A DNA stretch of 64,000 nt, from NCBI GenBank assembly GCA_018136815.1, contig CM030933.1, positions 2,046,947 through 2,110,946 of the forward strand. Direction: 5' to 3'. The notes beneath the pieces were generated by a model. That model ran no database searches. It was given only the letters and a program-made list of their open reading frames with translations, and was not told the DNA's origin. The number at the start of each line of letters is the position of its first letter. Within the stretch, counting starts at the first letter, position 1. This document shows positions 1 through 10,698 of the stretch, piece after piece. Source of the stretch: Isochrysis galbana (taxonomy: Eukaryota > Haptophyta > Isochrysidales > Isochrysidaceae). The position numbers were made by a program, and so were the translations under genes.

Positions 1-1224
1 CATTCCGTGGAGATTGCACTGCCGTTGGACTGTCTCGTTTTTACAATATTCATCCTTTTCTCTCTGGTGCCATGATCACTTTCGGCGCTCTTCATTCGAT
101 GTGCGTGCATGACATGTTGAAAGGAGTCGGCAAAGGCCACTACCCCTATGGCGCCGCCCTTTCCGCTGCTAACCCCTCCCCCCCTTCCCCGCGTGCTCGC
201 ACACATGCGAATCGCAGAGTAAATATCCAGTGTTCACGAAGATTTATGAAATCGCTTTCATGAACGCCTCTGCCTTGGATATTCTGAAGCTACCAGAGCG
301 CACCGAGTGGCGTCTACACTCAAAGCCTCGCGCCCTTAGCTGGCTCGCCCCCCGCCTCCCAACGTCGAAGCGGCGCGTCCAGGACAGCAATCCATTCAAA
401 TTCGATCCTGCCTCGAGGCCGCCAATCAAGGCGAGCCCTATCCTTCCTGCAACGGCATCCCTCTTCTCCGCGGCGGATTACGCACATGAACGCGGGCGCG
501 TACCCGACCTCTGCTCGCCGATCCTTGTGGTTCCTTGTGTCCTTTGCATCTTGGCGTGTCTTCTCCTGTTGATCCCGCTCGTCAGCGACTTGCATCTCCG
601 CGATTCTTAGACTCGCGCTCTCTCCCCGGATGCTCGGCGGGTAGCATAGCTCGTTCGTCGACGGCTCACGGGTTAGCGATGATTGAAGTCGCACGATCTC
701 CCTTGGTAACCAGCGGCCAATTCAGACCATGTGAGGTTCGCTGTTTGAGGCGAGTTTCCGATGTCACCATACCGCAGCTGACAGGGGGATAGCTCTTCGC
801 GTCGAGTACCGATTGAGTCCATCTCTTTCTCACCGCCAAGCACTTCCTTCATGCTCGCCACTTTATTCATGAATTGTGTGGCGTCATCGGTCTCATTGGC
901 GTCTCCGGCTATTGCGTTCCACTCCCATCCACATATGCGATTTCTACGGGTTACGGTAGCGTGGTAGTGTTCCCACTCTCATCCGAGCTGTCCTCCTAGA
1001 CACGTCATCTCCAAATCCGCTGGCCATAGTCGGGCGCTACATCCACAACGCATGCGCCCAATGCGCGTGCATGTGAAACGTCCTTTTTTTCGCATGTATG
1101 GTCCATAGCACAAATATATTGTTGATGCTCTTCTGATAGGATTCTTCTTCTTGCCTTGTGCCTTGGTCTCTAACGTGTTCTGTGTGACTCAAAACTCATA
1201 TAATATTCTTACTTCACATTCATA
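1..1224. other. No supportable gene
   Basis: Open frames here are short, lack recognisable domains and overlap on both strands. One frame at 230-610 ends in a hydrophobic stretch but has no supporting homology that I recognise. The region may hold the end of a gene lying outside the window, because a repeat found beside gene 3' ends elsewhere in the window follows at about 1225. Confidence 0.4.
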
Positions 1225-1300
1225 CTTAGTTCACACACATGGGGGAGGCGCCTCGTGTCCTCCCCCCTGGGCCGCAACTGCCCTTTGCGGGGGCCCGTTG
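1225..1300 (+). repeat. Gene-3'-flank hairpin repeat, copy 1
   Basis: This copy carries an ACTTAGTT box, then an ATGGGGGAGGC half-stem, a CCTCCCCC half-stem and a C/G-rich tail. Related copies lie at 36041-36130 (+) and 25710-25788 (-). The two half-stems can pair as a GC-rich hairpin. The other two copies lie just downstream of stop codons, so this one may mark the 3' end of an unseen gene. Confidence 0.55.
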
Positions 1301-1559
1301 GCCGTACGGCCGTACCACAACCATCCCAAACTCTGCCTTCTGGCATGAGTGGAGGTAAAGCTGGGGAGAAAAAACCACCTGAAGGTTCATTCAGGCTAAT
1401 ACCGCTAGCTATAAAGGACCACGTACTCACGGTACACGGTACATAGTACCGAAAAAATGCTCGAAGGTCTGGAGATCCTTCTAACTCTGAAAAAGCATCT
1501 GCACGAGCAAAACTGGGAGGGTGAGTCGACTCCTACCATGTTGTTCGCGAACTGCGATT

Positions 1560-2146
1560 GGTGTGTCGGTGGCTGGGACTGGCTGTGGTTGGAGTGGTGG
1601 TGCTGTGTCTGGTGTGAGACTGTGTGTGTGGGAGTGTGGGGACTGCGAGTGTGGAGTGAGGGCGTTTGGCGGGGGTTCAGCATGACATGAAGAGTACCAA
1701 TCCCCAGCTTGCATGATGACACACGACGGACGAGGACGCACAGGGAAGACAGAAGGACAGGGAGACAGAGGGTGCTTCGGAGCGCTGGCGCTGAGAAAAC
1801 CAAGATACAGGAAGATAGACACAGGGAGAACAGGGGGGGCGAAAAACTATAGGAACAGGGAAAGGATAGAGGATAGAAGATATGGACGAAGGGAACGGGG
1901 CACTGGCGGGTCGGGGAGGGGGCGGGACGCGGGAAGACCCCCGACCCCGCTGGCCAAGCAAGGAAACAAGGGGAGGACCGGGGTTACAAAGGAAAGTGCA
2001 AGGGAGGGATCTCGGCTGCATGCGGCAGCGCGGAGAGAGGGAAGAGAGGGAAGGGCGGGGCGCTGGGAGGGGAGACACGTTCTAAGAATAGAGCGTGTCG
2101 TGGGGCATGGAGGGCGTTCGCGCGCTCCCCCTAACGCAACAGGTAG
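1560..2146 (-). mobile_element. CT-rich repeat family, copy 1
   Basis: Read on the minus strand, this stretch starts near a GTTGCG box and a GGGGGAGCG box. It continues through CTCTATTCTTAGAACGTGTCTC into a long CT/CCC-rich, ORF-poor sequence and ends in CACACA-rich DNA. The same order of blocks occurs at 36990-37561 (-) and 61150-61770 (+). It is probably the non-coding part of a transposable element; its class is unknown. The overlapping frames are compositional and not coding. Confidence 0.5.
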
Positions 2147-2149
2147 GCT

Positions 2150-2551
2150 AAGAATGAACACAAACACAAACCTTAACCTCGTAGCAGAAACCCTCGGCCC
2201 CGCAGAGCGACTCGCCTAAGTAAGACGTGCAACCACGCAACCACACCCCGACCCAAATACTACCACCCCGATGCACGACCGCGTAAGACCAATCGGCGGA
2301 AACACGACAACCGAAAACCGTTAAAAAGAAACAGCCACCCAGCGACTCAGGAGGAAGGCGAGAACACTCGCTTGGGGCAGGTGCGCACCCCGCCCAACCC
2401 AACAACCCCCCCCCCTCAACCTGAGCCCCTACGTAGAGCACAAGGGGAGTTGCCGCAAGGCGGGAAGTAAGGGAAAGGGGAGGGAAAGGGCGTGGCTACA
2501 GAAGACGCGCGAGGCGCGCGCGAGGCAAGAATATTAAAAGGGTTTTTTTTT
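2150..2551 (+). mobile_element. Non-LTR retroelement 3' fragment (family 2), poly-T end
   Basis: The fragment opens with a coding remnant (MNT-NLNLVAETLGPAE-LA, then stop) and runs through a 3' untranslated region to a T9 run at 2543-2551. The reverse complement of 7462-7870 has the same remnant, the same GAGCCCCTAC box and the same AGAGCAC...GGGG...CCGCAAGGC order, and also ends in poly-T. Both are 5'-truncated copies of one retroelement family. No target-site duplication could be seen around this copy. Confidence 0.55.
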
Positions 2552-2814
2552 GGGAACTCGCATGTCCACTGATACGCGACGCCCCGACCCGTGGGCGCAA
2601 GCACTCCCTAACTCGCCTAAGGGGGCCGAAAATGAAGCGAACGCTCTGCGGATGGAAGCGAAAGCATGTAGAGAAAACGCTGCACCCCTCTTTTCCTCGA
2701 TGCCTCCCACAGCTCATCATGCTTTGCACGGCTCTCACCATGGGTCCTCATGATCGCCCTAGACACGTGCAACCCTGGCTGGCATGGAGCCCATCAAGCA
2801 TTCGTTGTACGATC

Positions 2815-4520
2815 TCATCTCTTTTGGTTGTACATGATCACAGAGCATGCCACAAAGGCAACGGCAAGGACAAACAAGCTATCGACTGTGGTACCAAAAA
2901 AAAGCATCGACAAGATACCCGTCAAGATGACAGATAGGGCAGTGGCGTAGCCCTGCGGCGAGCATGGGATTAGACTGAGTTGACCATGGAGATCGCAAGT
3001 CAAGAGCAACAAGCGAGGAGGTAGGCGGACAATGGGAGAGCGGAGGAGACTATCGCAAGGAAGCTATGGGCCATGGGCATCAGAGCATAATCAAGCCAAC
3101 GGCCGAGCGTTTGCGCGCGCCTCGCTTTCCACCTTCAGCACCGAATCCGCATACTTCAGGACCGCGGAGACAATGAGACCTCCCAGCGCGGACGACACGA
3201 CGGCCACGAGCGCGGCGACATTGAAGCCATGCCAAAGACCGCGTTCCACAATGACGGAAAAGTCCTGGTTGTCGGACGGAGCGGGATAACCTCACACTAG
3301 CGGGGCAACCAAAACCAGCCGGAGCATTGCTCCAGTCCTACGAATGGTAAGCACGGGTCACATCCCTCACCTGCACTAGCGCGAATGCCCCTATGATCAA
3401 GAGGGAAGCCAACGCCATTTGAATCTGCATATAGGCAAGCGTGTGCTCCTGCTTTTGTATGGTGGAGCCTAGTGGGGATAGAGCAGCGAGGGGGAGTCAG
3501 ACGAAGGGGAAGCACAGAACTTAACGTCGCATCGTGTCAGGGTGCAGGTGGGCTAAGGGAGGAGAGTTCAGGCGCATTGAGTGCAGCCCCAGATATGACT
3601 GTGCGCTACAAAACGACCGTGGCCACGTCGTGCTACGTGCTCACCCCCACGCTTGAGCACGCCCTCGGTATACACGGCCGCGAAACCAGAGAGCGTCGCG
3701 ATGAGCACTGTGGCAGCCACGCCAAGGAATTGCTCATGCGATGCCTCTTCATCAGCCAGCGCCAACAAGCCTCTCTTTGCATTGTCAGCAATGCGTCCGC
3801 CTCCTTCCGCACCGCCCGCCTCTGCCGCCGGCGCGGGCTTGCGCTGCGAGATCTGGGCGAGAATGACACCGATAAGAAGCAGGAGTAGAGCAAAAATCTG
3901 TCTCACGGGTGTAGGGACGGCGCTGGATTGGTTGCCGGGGCGCATGCCATCGTGTGTGTCCACTATGCTGAAAGGCCATGTCATCTGGCTGAACGGTGCG
4001 AAATTGAGCACGAGCTGTGCCCTGCCGTTTACGCGGCGCGGTGCCCTCGTTACAAGGGCATCAATGCGCGGCTCACCTGCTTTCTAGCGAGCTGCTTGCG
4101 GAGCAGGAGGTAGGAGAATAGGGCGGTTGTCAGGAGCTTGGACTGGACAATCACTGAGAAGACTGGTGCGTCAAGCCTGCTCAGCGCGACAAACTCAAGC
4201 ATCTGTTGGCAGTTGTATACGCCGGCGGGCACAAGGACCCGTAGGAAGATCTTCCACTCATCTCTGAGGAATGCTGCGATGGCTCTCAACGAGCCTCCGT
4301 GGGCAAGGAGCCAGAGGATCGAGAGGCTTGCTTTGAGCGACTCTGTCGCAAGCACTGCGGCCGAGTAGAGGAACTGTGGCTTGCCACTGACAGCGAAGCG
4401 GAGGAGGAGCGTTTTGGAGGTGTTCTGAGCCACGAGTAGCGCAAGATAGAAGTTGGCTGCGGAGGAGGAAGAGCTGCTGCCTGCGGCGCTGCCGCCCATT
4501 GAGGCGTGCCGCGGAAGCAT
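2815..4520 (-). CDS. Nucleotide-sugar transporter (SLC35A-like), 5 exons
   Basis: The predicted product is a Golgi/ER antiporter that exchanges a nucleotide sugar for the nucleoside monophosphate. Exons on the minus strand are 4077-4520, 3645-3897, 3371-3468, 3133-3264 and 2815-2952. All introns are GT-AG and the phases join cleanly (0, 1, 0, 0), giving 354 aa with about ten hydrophobic segments. Family landmarks are LLVAQNTSKTLLLRFAVSG near the N-terminus, LDAPVFSVIVQSKLLTTALFS in the middle, SGFAAVYTEGVLKRG closing exon 2, and ALGGLIVSAVLKYADSVLK in exon 4. These match the UDP-galactose/CMP-sialate transporter family; the substrate cannot be told from sequence. The ATG at 4520 is the first in frame after a GA tract; an alternative ATG lies seven codons downstream. 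The upstream (GA)n frame is not coding. Confidence 0.85.
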
Positions 4521-4652
4521 GCGGTGCACAGCCGCCGAGCTCAAGGTGAGAGGGCACAGAGCAGAAGGAGAAGGGGAGGAGGAAAGGGGAGGGGAGAGAC
4601 GGAACAGAGAAAGGGAAGAGAGAGCGCGCAGTGCTGTGCGCACGCGGCCGCT

Positions 4653-5257
<605 letters not shown>

Positions 5258-5611
5258 CCTCCCTTCTTCTCCAAGGCGGCATACGAGTTACCTCGATAGA
5301 ATGACAGTCATGTCGAATGAGAAGTTACCACGTACGTACTCACAAGAAGAGAGCCCTTTCAAAGTCTTCTCAAACTACTTTCAGTGGCAGGAGAGAGAGA
5401 GAGAGAGAGAGAGAGGAGAGGGGGGCACGAGCGAGCGAGCGCGAGGGGGAGGTGGAGAGAGAGGAGCGGGAAGGAGGGAGAGAGACAGAGCGCCAGCGAC
5501 GCCCGTCGGCGCCGCCTCCGCCAACTCTCGTGGCTCGCCCTACTCTGTACTTTCTACGGCCGTGTCTCCCGTGTCTAGCCCCTCACATCCTCTCCACGCG
5601 TGTGAGCTGAG

Positions 5612-6277
5612 ATGCCCGCCAGCTCCAAGGGCAAGTTTGTTGTCCACGGCGAGAGTGTCTCGTGGGTTCTGTATGAGTCAGGCGTGCTCAAGATTAAGCC
5701 CTCCTCGAGCGAGCGCTTCATGGTCAAGCTCAAAGCTGGAGAAGACCCGACCGCTCGAGCCAAGAATGAGTACGAGACGAGATCGCGCCCGCTGCCCGCC
5801 TCAGCGTCACGGAGCGTGGTGTACTGCGCATCAGGGCCAGCGGATGCGTCGCAGAGCGCCACTTCAGTCTCTGCTACGACTGTAAGCGATGGACAATCCG
5901 CTACGATCAGGCAGGTGCAGCTGGGATCGTTGCCATCGGTTGTTGAACCACTCGCACCGCTGGCACCGCAGAGCAAGGCCAGAAACACAGGATACTACTA
6001 CGCAGCGGTGCCCACATCCGAGCGGGTGTTGCCTACAAGTGCACCTACGCGAATAGGCACCCCGTCCATCGCTGAAAGAGCGGCAGGTGGCGCCATTCAG
6101 CAAGATCTCGAACGGAAGGGCGCCGACAACTCTTATTACTATGCGCATGCCCGCGTCAAGGATTATCATGTTCCACTTGTGCCCATGCGAATCGATGCAA
6201 ACGGAAACCTTACGCCATGGATACCTGAGTCATCGACAACAGGTGGGCATAGTGCATCGTCTCCAGCTGCTGGATAA
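5612..6277 (+). CDS. Unrecognised conserved-looking protein, 221 aa
   Basis: A single open frame starts at an ATG in the context GAGATGCC, just after GA-rich leader DNA. I do not recognise the family. The N-terminus (residues 7-50) alternates hydrophobic and charged residues and could be a small folded domain; residues 60-120 are low-complexity Ser/Ala/Pro. Two tyrosine-triplet motifs follow, NTGYYYAAVP at about 126-134 and NSYYYAHARVKDYHVP at about 173-188, which suggests a duplicated short motif. No signal peptide or membrane segment is present. Codon use is GC-rich like that of neighbouring genes. An unseen 5' exon cannot be excluded. Confidence 0.6.
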   Translation: MPASSKGKFVVHGESVSWVLYESGVLKIKPSSSERFMVKLKAGEDPTARAKNEYETRSRPLPASASRSVVYCASGPADASQSATSVSATTVSDGQSATIRQVQLGSLPSVVEPLAPLAPQSKARNTGYYYAAVPTSERVLPTSAPTRIGTPSIAERAAGGAIQQDLERKGADNSYYYAHARVKDYHVPLVPMRIDANGNLTPWIPESSTTGGHSASSPAAG

Positions 6278-6657
6278 GACTGCTTAGCTGGCATGCTCAA
6301 CGCCCTGAGCGGCTGAGAGAGAGGCCCGCCGTGACATGACTCCCTAGTTAGATAGGACTGCATAGCCGGCGTGCAACACACGCATAGAGTAGCACGTGCG
6401 TGTACTTAGTGTGTCTGTACGCACAAGCTCACAGTGCTATTGGGCAATGCCAGTTATTAGGCGGTCAAACGCTTTACTGAGGGCTCAGGGTACAACTTGA
6501 GCGCGTTCAGTGTCGTAGTGCGTTCCACAATGCACAATGTGACCGCAATTCAGATACGGAGCGCTCCCCACGCGGCCAAGTCCCCGGGTGCCCGGGACGT
6601 GGCCGCTGACGGCCGCTGCCCCTCCTTATGACCCACGACTGCGGCCGGTATAATAAA

Positions 6658-6674
6658 TAAATAATCGTAACCTA
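6658..6674. repeat. Target-site duplication, left copy
   Basis: TAAATAATCGTAACCTA occurs here and again at 7140-7156. It flanks the 5'-truncated retroelement between them, fixing both ends of that insertion. Confidence 0.85.
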
Positions 6675-7139
6675 AAAAAAATCTTCTTAAAATTCCCCGC
6701 TACGTGTGCGACGTGAGGCAGAGTGCTAGTGTACCTCCCTACAACCCGACCTTTACCCCTAACAACCCCCTTCCCCTTTCCCAGTTCCCTCATTAGCGGA
6801 GAAGCTGGTTCTGGGGAGGCCGCGCGCGCTGCTTCGGCCAGGAGTTGGAGAGAAGGGGGCGGGAGACTGTGGTTCGTCCTTTGCTCCGGAGTTGGCTCTA
6901 GTTATCCTCCCCTAAATAACTTGGGCTCTTCTTTCATAACCGTTGCGATTCCGGCTAAGAGGTTAAGCTACCTTAAGTGATGTGTCTTAGGTCCAGACCC
7001 CTTGCCGCTTGCAAAAGGTCCTCCGACGTTCCTAAGTTGAAATTCTTGTCCACCGTATACAGCGGGCTTATCATTTTCTTGATATGTTTATTGCTCGGGG
7101 CGTGTAAACCCATATTCTCTCGTTGTTTTTTTAGCCTCT
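6675..7139 (-). mobile_element. 5'-truncated non-LTR retrotransposon (family 1), with TSD
   Basis: This is a copy of the last 465 bp of the element found full-length at 19217-25514. The minus strand carries the C-terminal ORF2 codons (LKKQRENMGLHAPSNKHIKK through GLDLRHIT, stop at 6973), the same 3' untranslated region, and an end in AAGAAGA followed by T8. Identical 17-bp direct repeats at 6658-6674 and 7140-7156 are the target-site duplication. The open frame continues upstream of the insertion into host DNA only by chance. Confidence 0.9.
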
Positions 7140-7156
7140 TAAATAATCGTAACCTA
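7140..7156. repeat. Target-site duplication, right copy
   Basis: This is the second copy of the 17-bp TAAATAATCGTAACCTA repeat, adjoining the truncated 5' end of the retroelement at 7139. Confidence 0.85.
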
Positions 7157-7420
7157 GCCACTAGCCAACCCCACCAGCCTATTAGACACAGACACAACTT
7201 TTCAGCCCCGGATTCCCGCCATGCCTGGCGAGGCAGGTGTCAGGTGTCCAAGTGATATAGGGGGGAAGGATCACTTCCCCGTGCAGTGCACGCACCGAAC
7301 TTGCGCCCCCCAGCCCCGCACGTCCTCTCCGGCGAGGCTTCACGCTGGACGCTGGGGATGGGGGAAAACTCCTTTCGGGTAAAACAACGCAAGGCCAAGG
7401 CGCAAGGGCAACAAAGATAT

Positions 7421-7461
7421 GGGGTAACAGCTTATATCAGTATCAGCTCTCAAGGTTATGG
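7421..7461 (+). repeat. Dispersed short repeat GGGTAACAGCTTATCAGCTC, copy 1
   Basis: The block runs from GGGGTAACAGCTTAT to CTCTCAAGGTTATGG and ends exactly where the next retroelement's poly-T end begins. Other copies lie at 42371-42449 (+) and 50333-50407 (-). It could be a short interspersed element or a fragment of a larger one; copies 2 and 3 extend further than this one. Confidence 0.55.
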
Positions 7462-8115
7462 AAAAAAAAACTTCTTAAATTCCTCGCCGCGCGTGCGACT
7501 ATGCAAGTCTACTCCGCAGCCGCGCCCGCTTCCCTTAGCATCCTCTTTCACTTGCCTTGCGGCTCGTCCCCTCGTGCTCTATCTACCTAGGTAGGGGCTC
7601 AGTGTTTGAGGTTTCCGGTGGCAGGCGGCGTGTACCAATCCCCGACGGGCGGCTTCTCGACCTTCTCATGCGCTATCGGGCAATCGGTTTTCTTGTGATT
7701 TTCGCTCCGTTGTTCTGTGTTGGGTCATTGGGTCTTGGGTTTTGGGAGTCGTAGTTACCCAGGCGTTGCTGTTCGGTCCTGTCGTGTGTGCTTTTGCTGC
7801 GGGAGGTTATGCCAGCTTCTCTGCTATTTCAAGCGCTTGCGCCACTAGTGTCAAGTTCGTGTTCATCGTGAGGGTGCCTCTGTCGTTAGTTCTGAAGATC
7901 GGGTCACTGAGTCCTCGCGCGTCCTTAATTTTTGGCTTTCTGCCTCTGGAGGCTTGGCTCGTGCGCGCAGATGAGGTTTTATTAGAGGACTCGAATCCTC
8001 GTACTAGCGTTGTGAATCTAGTGAGTGTGCGTTCGATTACCGGTACATGGTGGAAGGTGAGGTTGTCAAATTCGACTGCGTAGAAGTCGCCTATTATATA
8101 TCTCCACGCTATCAT
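7462..8115 (-). mobile_element. 5'-truncated non-LTR retroelement (family 2), poly-T end
   Basis: The minus strand carries a remnant frame from 8115 to 7807 with AWRYIIGDFYAVEFDN, which parallels the AWRYILTDFYNIQYGN block near the ORF2 C-terminus of the full-length element, and ends in MNTNLTLVAQALEIAEKLA. A roughly 340-bp 3' untranslated region follows, sharing ordered blocks with 2150-2551 and ending in AAGAAG plus T9. The element is related to, but distinct from, the family at 19217-25514. Confidence 0.6.
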
Positions 8116-8663
8116 TTTTTAATTTTTCTGAGCATTAGTACCACTACTCTCACTAGCCCGGCTCTAACACGACAGCCCTCAGCGCACCTGCCCGTACACC
8201 TTGGCGCGTGCTGTTGTCACAGATACATACTCCTATGCACCCTTCCACATCTCCCCCCTCGCAGGCCCCCGGCCCCCATTCTAACTCCCCACAAGTTAAA
8301 ATGAGGGAGACCCCATTGAGGCGGACCGAACGACGCCGGCCGACTCTCCGGGAAAAAGCACCGGGGGGGGGGGAGGACCTCTCGTCAAAAAAGGAGAGCG
8401 GCCCTTACAGCTCGCGCCGCGAGCGGTCCTCGAAGAAATAAATGACTGCGCCCCCCGATACCTGCCACAGGGACGTCTTGAGCCACTCCCTTCTTCTCGC
8501 CTCTCCTGTCGCCAGCCGCCCCCCTTCGCCCGTTTGCTAACGCAAACGGGGCTCGTTTCTCACCACCCTCCATCGGGGGGGGTGCAAATCCCCCCCTCTC
8601 CCTCGTTCCATTCTCTTCCGCCCCGGTCCCTGCGGCGCGTCGCCATGCGGCGCGCCATGGCCT
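8116..8663. other. No gene seen
   Basis: This stretch is C-rich intergenic sequence with a G9 run near 8366 and short overlapping frames. No domain is recognisable. Confidence 0.4.
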
Positions 8664-9000
8664 GCTCTCAGAGGTCCTTCAGGGGCGCCCAGAGGGCCAG
8701 CAGGGGCAGCTCAGGGGGCAGTGGAGGCTGGGGCTCAGCCCCTGGCCCCCCCTGCCTCTCCCTCGCTCGCCTCGCTGGCCTTGGGTGCCTCCCTGAGGCC
8801 CCTGTCTGCCTGGCGACCAGGGATGGGGGGGGAGTCAGTACGAGAGCAGGCCCATGCGGGCCTGGGAGAGCGGCTCGCGGCCCGCGCCCACTAGGGGTCT
8901 GGGCTGAATTGATGAGTGCCCTGCCCCTGCCAGAGGGCAGGGGCTGGGGTTGAATGTACGGGCCCACCCCGGGGGGTGTCCGCGATGGAGAGAGGGGGGC
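8664..9000 (+). repeat. Repeat B, copy 1
   Basis: The block runs from GCTCTCAGAGGTCCTTCAGG to CCCCGGGGGGTGTCCGCGAT. It is nearly identical to 49784-50117; a more diverged copy occupies 36539-36935. Inside are short inverted repeats such as CCTGCCCCTGCCAGAGGGCAGG. It is open on one strand only by composition. The class is unknown; the high identity of copies 1 and 2 indicates recent spread or gene conversion. Confidence 0.7.
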
Positions 9001-9118
9001 GCGAGGCCCCCATCCCCCATTGACCCTCACTTATAAAAGTAGGTTGATATCTCCACGCTATCAGGTATAAGGATTTTAGGCTATCGGGCGTTGGCGTGTT
9101 CGGGTATACGTATACGAA

Positions 9119-9230
9119 CTAGGCCCTGGCCAAAATGTCCAGTTTTTCTTGCCCAAATGTCCACCGGAAATGTCTCAAAAATGTCCAATTTTGCACCCAA
9201 ATGTCTCAAAAATGTCCGGTTGCGCAGTTC
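9119..9230 (-). mobile_element. hAT-type terminus with AAATGTCC subterminal repeats
   Basis: The terminus starts TAGGCCCTGGCC and contains at least five AAATGTCC/AAATGTCT repeats. This layout matches the termini at 31555, 57950 and 60032. It probably forms the 3' end of the rearranged hAT element whose coding remnants lie at 9410-9872 on the minus strand. Confidence 0.5.
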
Positions 9231-9409
9231 CGCACATGCGCTATATAACACATATGTATGTAAGTATTACGTATTATTCATACTAATACTAGTGGTACTA
9301 TATACGTATGAGTATGATGTATGATGTGTGTATGTATGTAAATGCTATAAAAGATTCGTATATCCATATGCCATCTGACACCTGACACACCGCTCATAGT
9401 GCCACATCC

Positions 9410-9872
9410 TTCTCATTCTTGCGCGCATTGTTGTTGAAGCGCAGCATGATGGACGCCTGCAGTTGATCCGCTAGGGAGCTGGCCCTATTTGGACCAAAAA
9501 TAGAGTTCATAAATAAGGGAGAACACACGCTCACATGCCGCCGAATTGGGACTGAGGCAAAAGGCCAGGGTACGCCTCCACTTTCTCCCGGTGCTTCCTA
9601 CTGCTCAGATGGCACCTGAGGTTGTTCATGCGCAGAGAGAGCTCGGTGGCGCACGCGCGGCAAAAGAGCCGCTGATTCTTCTTCCCCTCCAAGGTCTCGT
9701 TGGGGAAGCTCCTCACGCGGTCGGCCGCGTAGACTCTCTTTGGCTCTGTGGTCTTCCGCGTGCCGCACCTCGTCGAACGCTTGCCTATGGGGGGGAGCTT
9801 CCTTATGACGCGAGCCCGCTCGTGCGCAGCCTTCAACGGGGCCTCATGCTCCACCGACGCTTCGACATCCAT
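9410..9872 (-). pseudogene. Broken hAT transposase: BED finger joined to dimerisation tail
   Basis: On the minus strand a BED-type zinc finger (CRAC, then HLSSRKH, at about residues 73-96 of the 9872-9531 frame) is followed directly by the end of a hAT C-terminal dimerisation region: ACERVFSL, a frameshift, then ASSLADQLQASIMLRFNN. The whole catalytic core is missing, so this is an internal deletion derivative. The tail is a diverged relative of the plus-strand remnant at 9922-10254. Confidence 0.6.
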
Positions 9873-9921
9873 GCTTTCGTCGTCGTCCTCCTAGTGGGCT
9901 CTCTCTCTCTCGCTCTCTACC

Positions 9922-10254
9922 ATGAATTCATTTGCTCACTTGTCTCACAATTTGGCTGATAAGCTGGAGCAAGAGCTCCGTGTCTACCAAGGCGTAGCGC
10001 AAAACTTCATGGTCGACCGCGCTGACATTCCAAACTTCACCACTAAGGTTCTACATTGGTGGGCATGCAACCATTCCAAAATCCCTCATTGGGCTGCTAT
10101 GGCTCGTATAACTTTCTCTCTCACACCTTCGTCTGCCGCATGTGAGCGCGTGTTCTCGTTGTTGAAATGTATGTATGGCCATCTGCAAGCTAGCAGCCTT
10201 GCAGATCAAGTGCAGGCTGGCTTGATGTTACGATACAATGATCGTCCGTGTTAA
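9922..10254 (+). pseudogene. hAT transposase C-terminal dimerisation fragment
   Basis: The 110-aa frame contains the hAT_C hallmark: VLHWWACN, then IPHWAAMARITFSLTPSSAACERVFS, then a leucine-rich end. It lacks the DNA-binding domain and RNase H-like core. It lies head-to-head with the minus-strand BED/hAT remnant, so two hAT copies are juxtaposed or one has been inverted. Confidence 0.7.
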
Positions 10255-10389
10255 GTGAGTGTGAGTGTGAGCAGTGTTGTGTGTAGTTAGTGAATGTACG
10301 TCAGTAGATGCGCAAACGTGGAAACTTGATAGTTGATAGGGAGTAGTGAGTAGTGAGTGAGTGAGAGTGAGCTCCACGCTACAACCAAT

Positions 10390-10513
10390 GACCCGTAATC
10401 CGAAGAAACTACGCGAAACTTTTGTGAAACTTGGCTAGCCGGTGAGCAACTTTTGCGACACTTTCACGCGAAACTTTGGGGGGTCCGGCGCGAAACTCTG
10501 ACCTGGCCCTATC
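10390..10513 (+). mobile_element. hAT 3' subterminal repeats and end
   Basis: Four GCGAAACTTT-like repeats precede a possible terminus GACCTGGCCCTA. They lie 3' of the hAT_C fragment and are probably its element's end. No 8-bp duplication matching the left side could be found, so the partner end is missing or altered. Confidence 0.4.
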
Positions 10514-10698
10514 TACCATCTCCATCTACCATCTTCCATCTTTGAAGGGCAAGGGGGGGCGGTGGGAGCATTCGTGAAACTAGGGGCCCAGAGCGCTAAT
10601 CTCCCTCGCCGTAGCGAGTATGGCCGCAGCGGTTGCTAACGCCGCGGACGATGGTGCGTTTACAGCTTACGCTATACCGATGACGCTTATTTCTGATT

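Noticed and set aside
7985-8005. tRNA T-arm-like GAGGACTCGAATCCTC
   Set aside because: It lies in a sequence homologous to the ORF2 C-terminal coding region; no acceptor, D or anticodon arms are found at the right spacing.
9110-10513. One complete hAT element spanning 9119 to about 10513
   Set aside because: The two ends (TAGGCCCTGGCC and TAGGGCCAGGTC inverted) match imperfectly, the subterminal words differ (AAATGTCC versus GCGAAACTTT), and flanking 8-bp sequences do not match; two elements are more likely.
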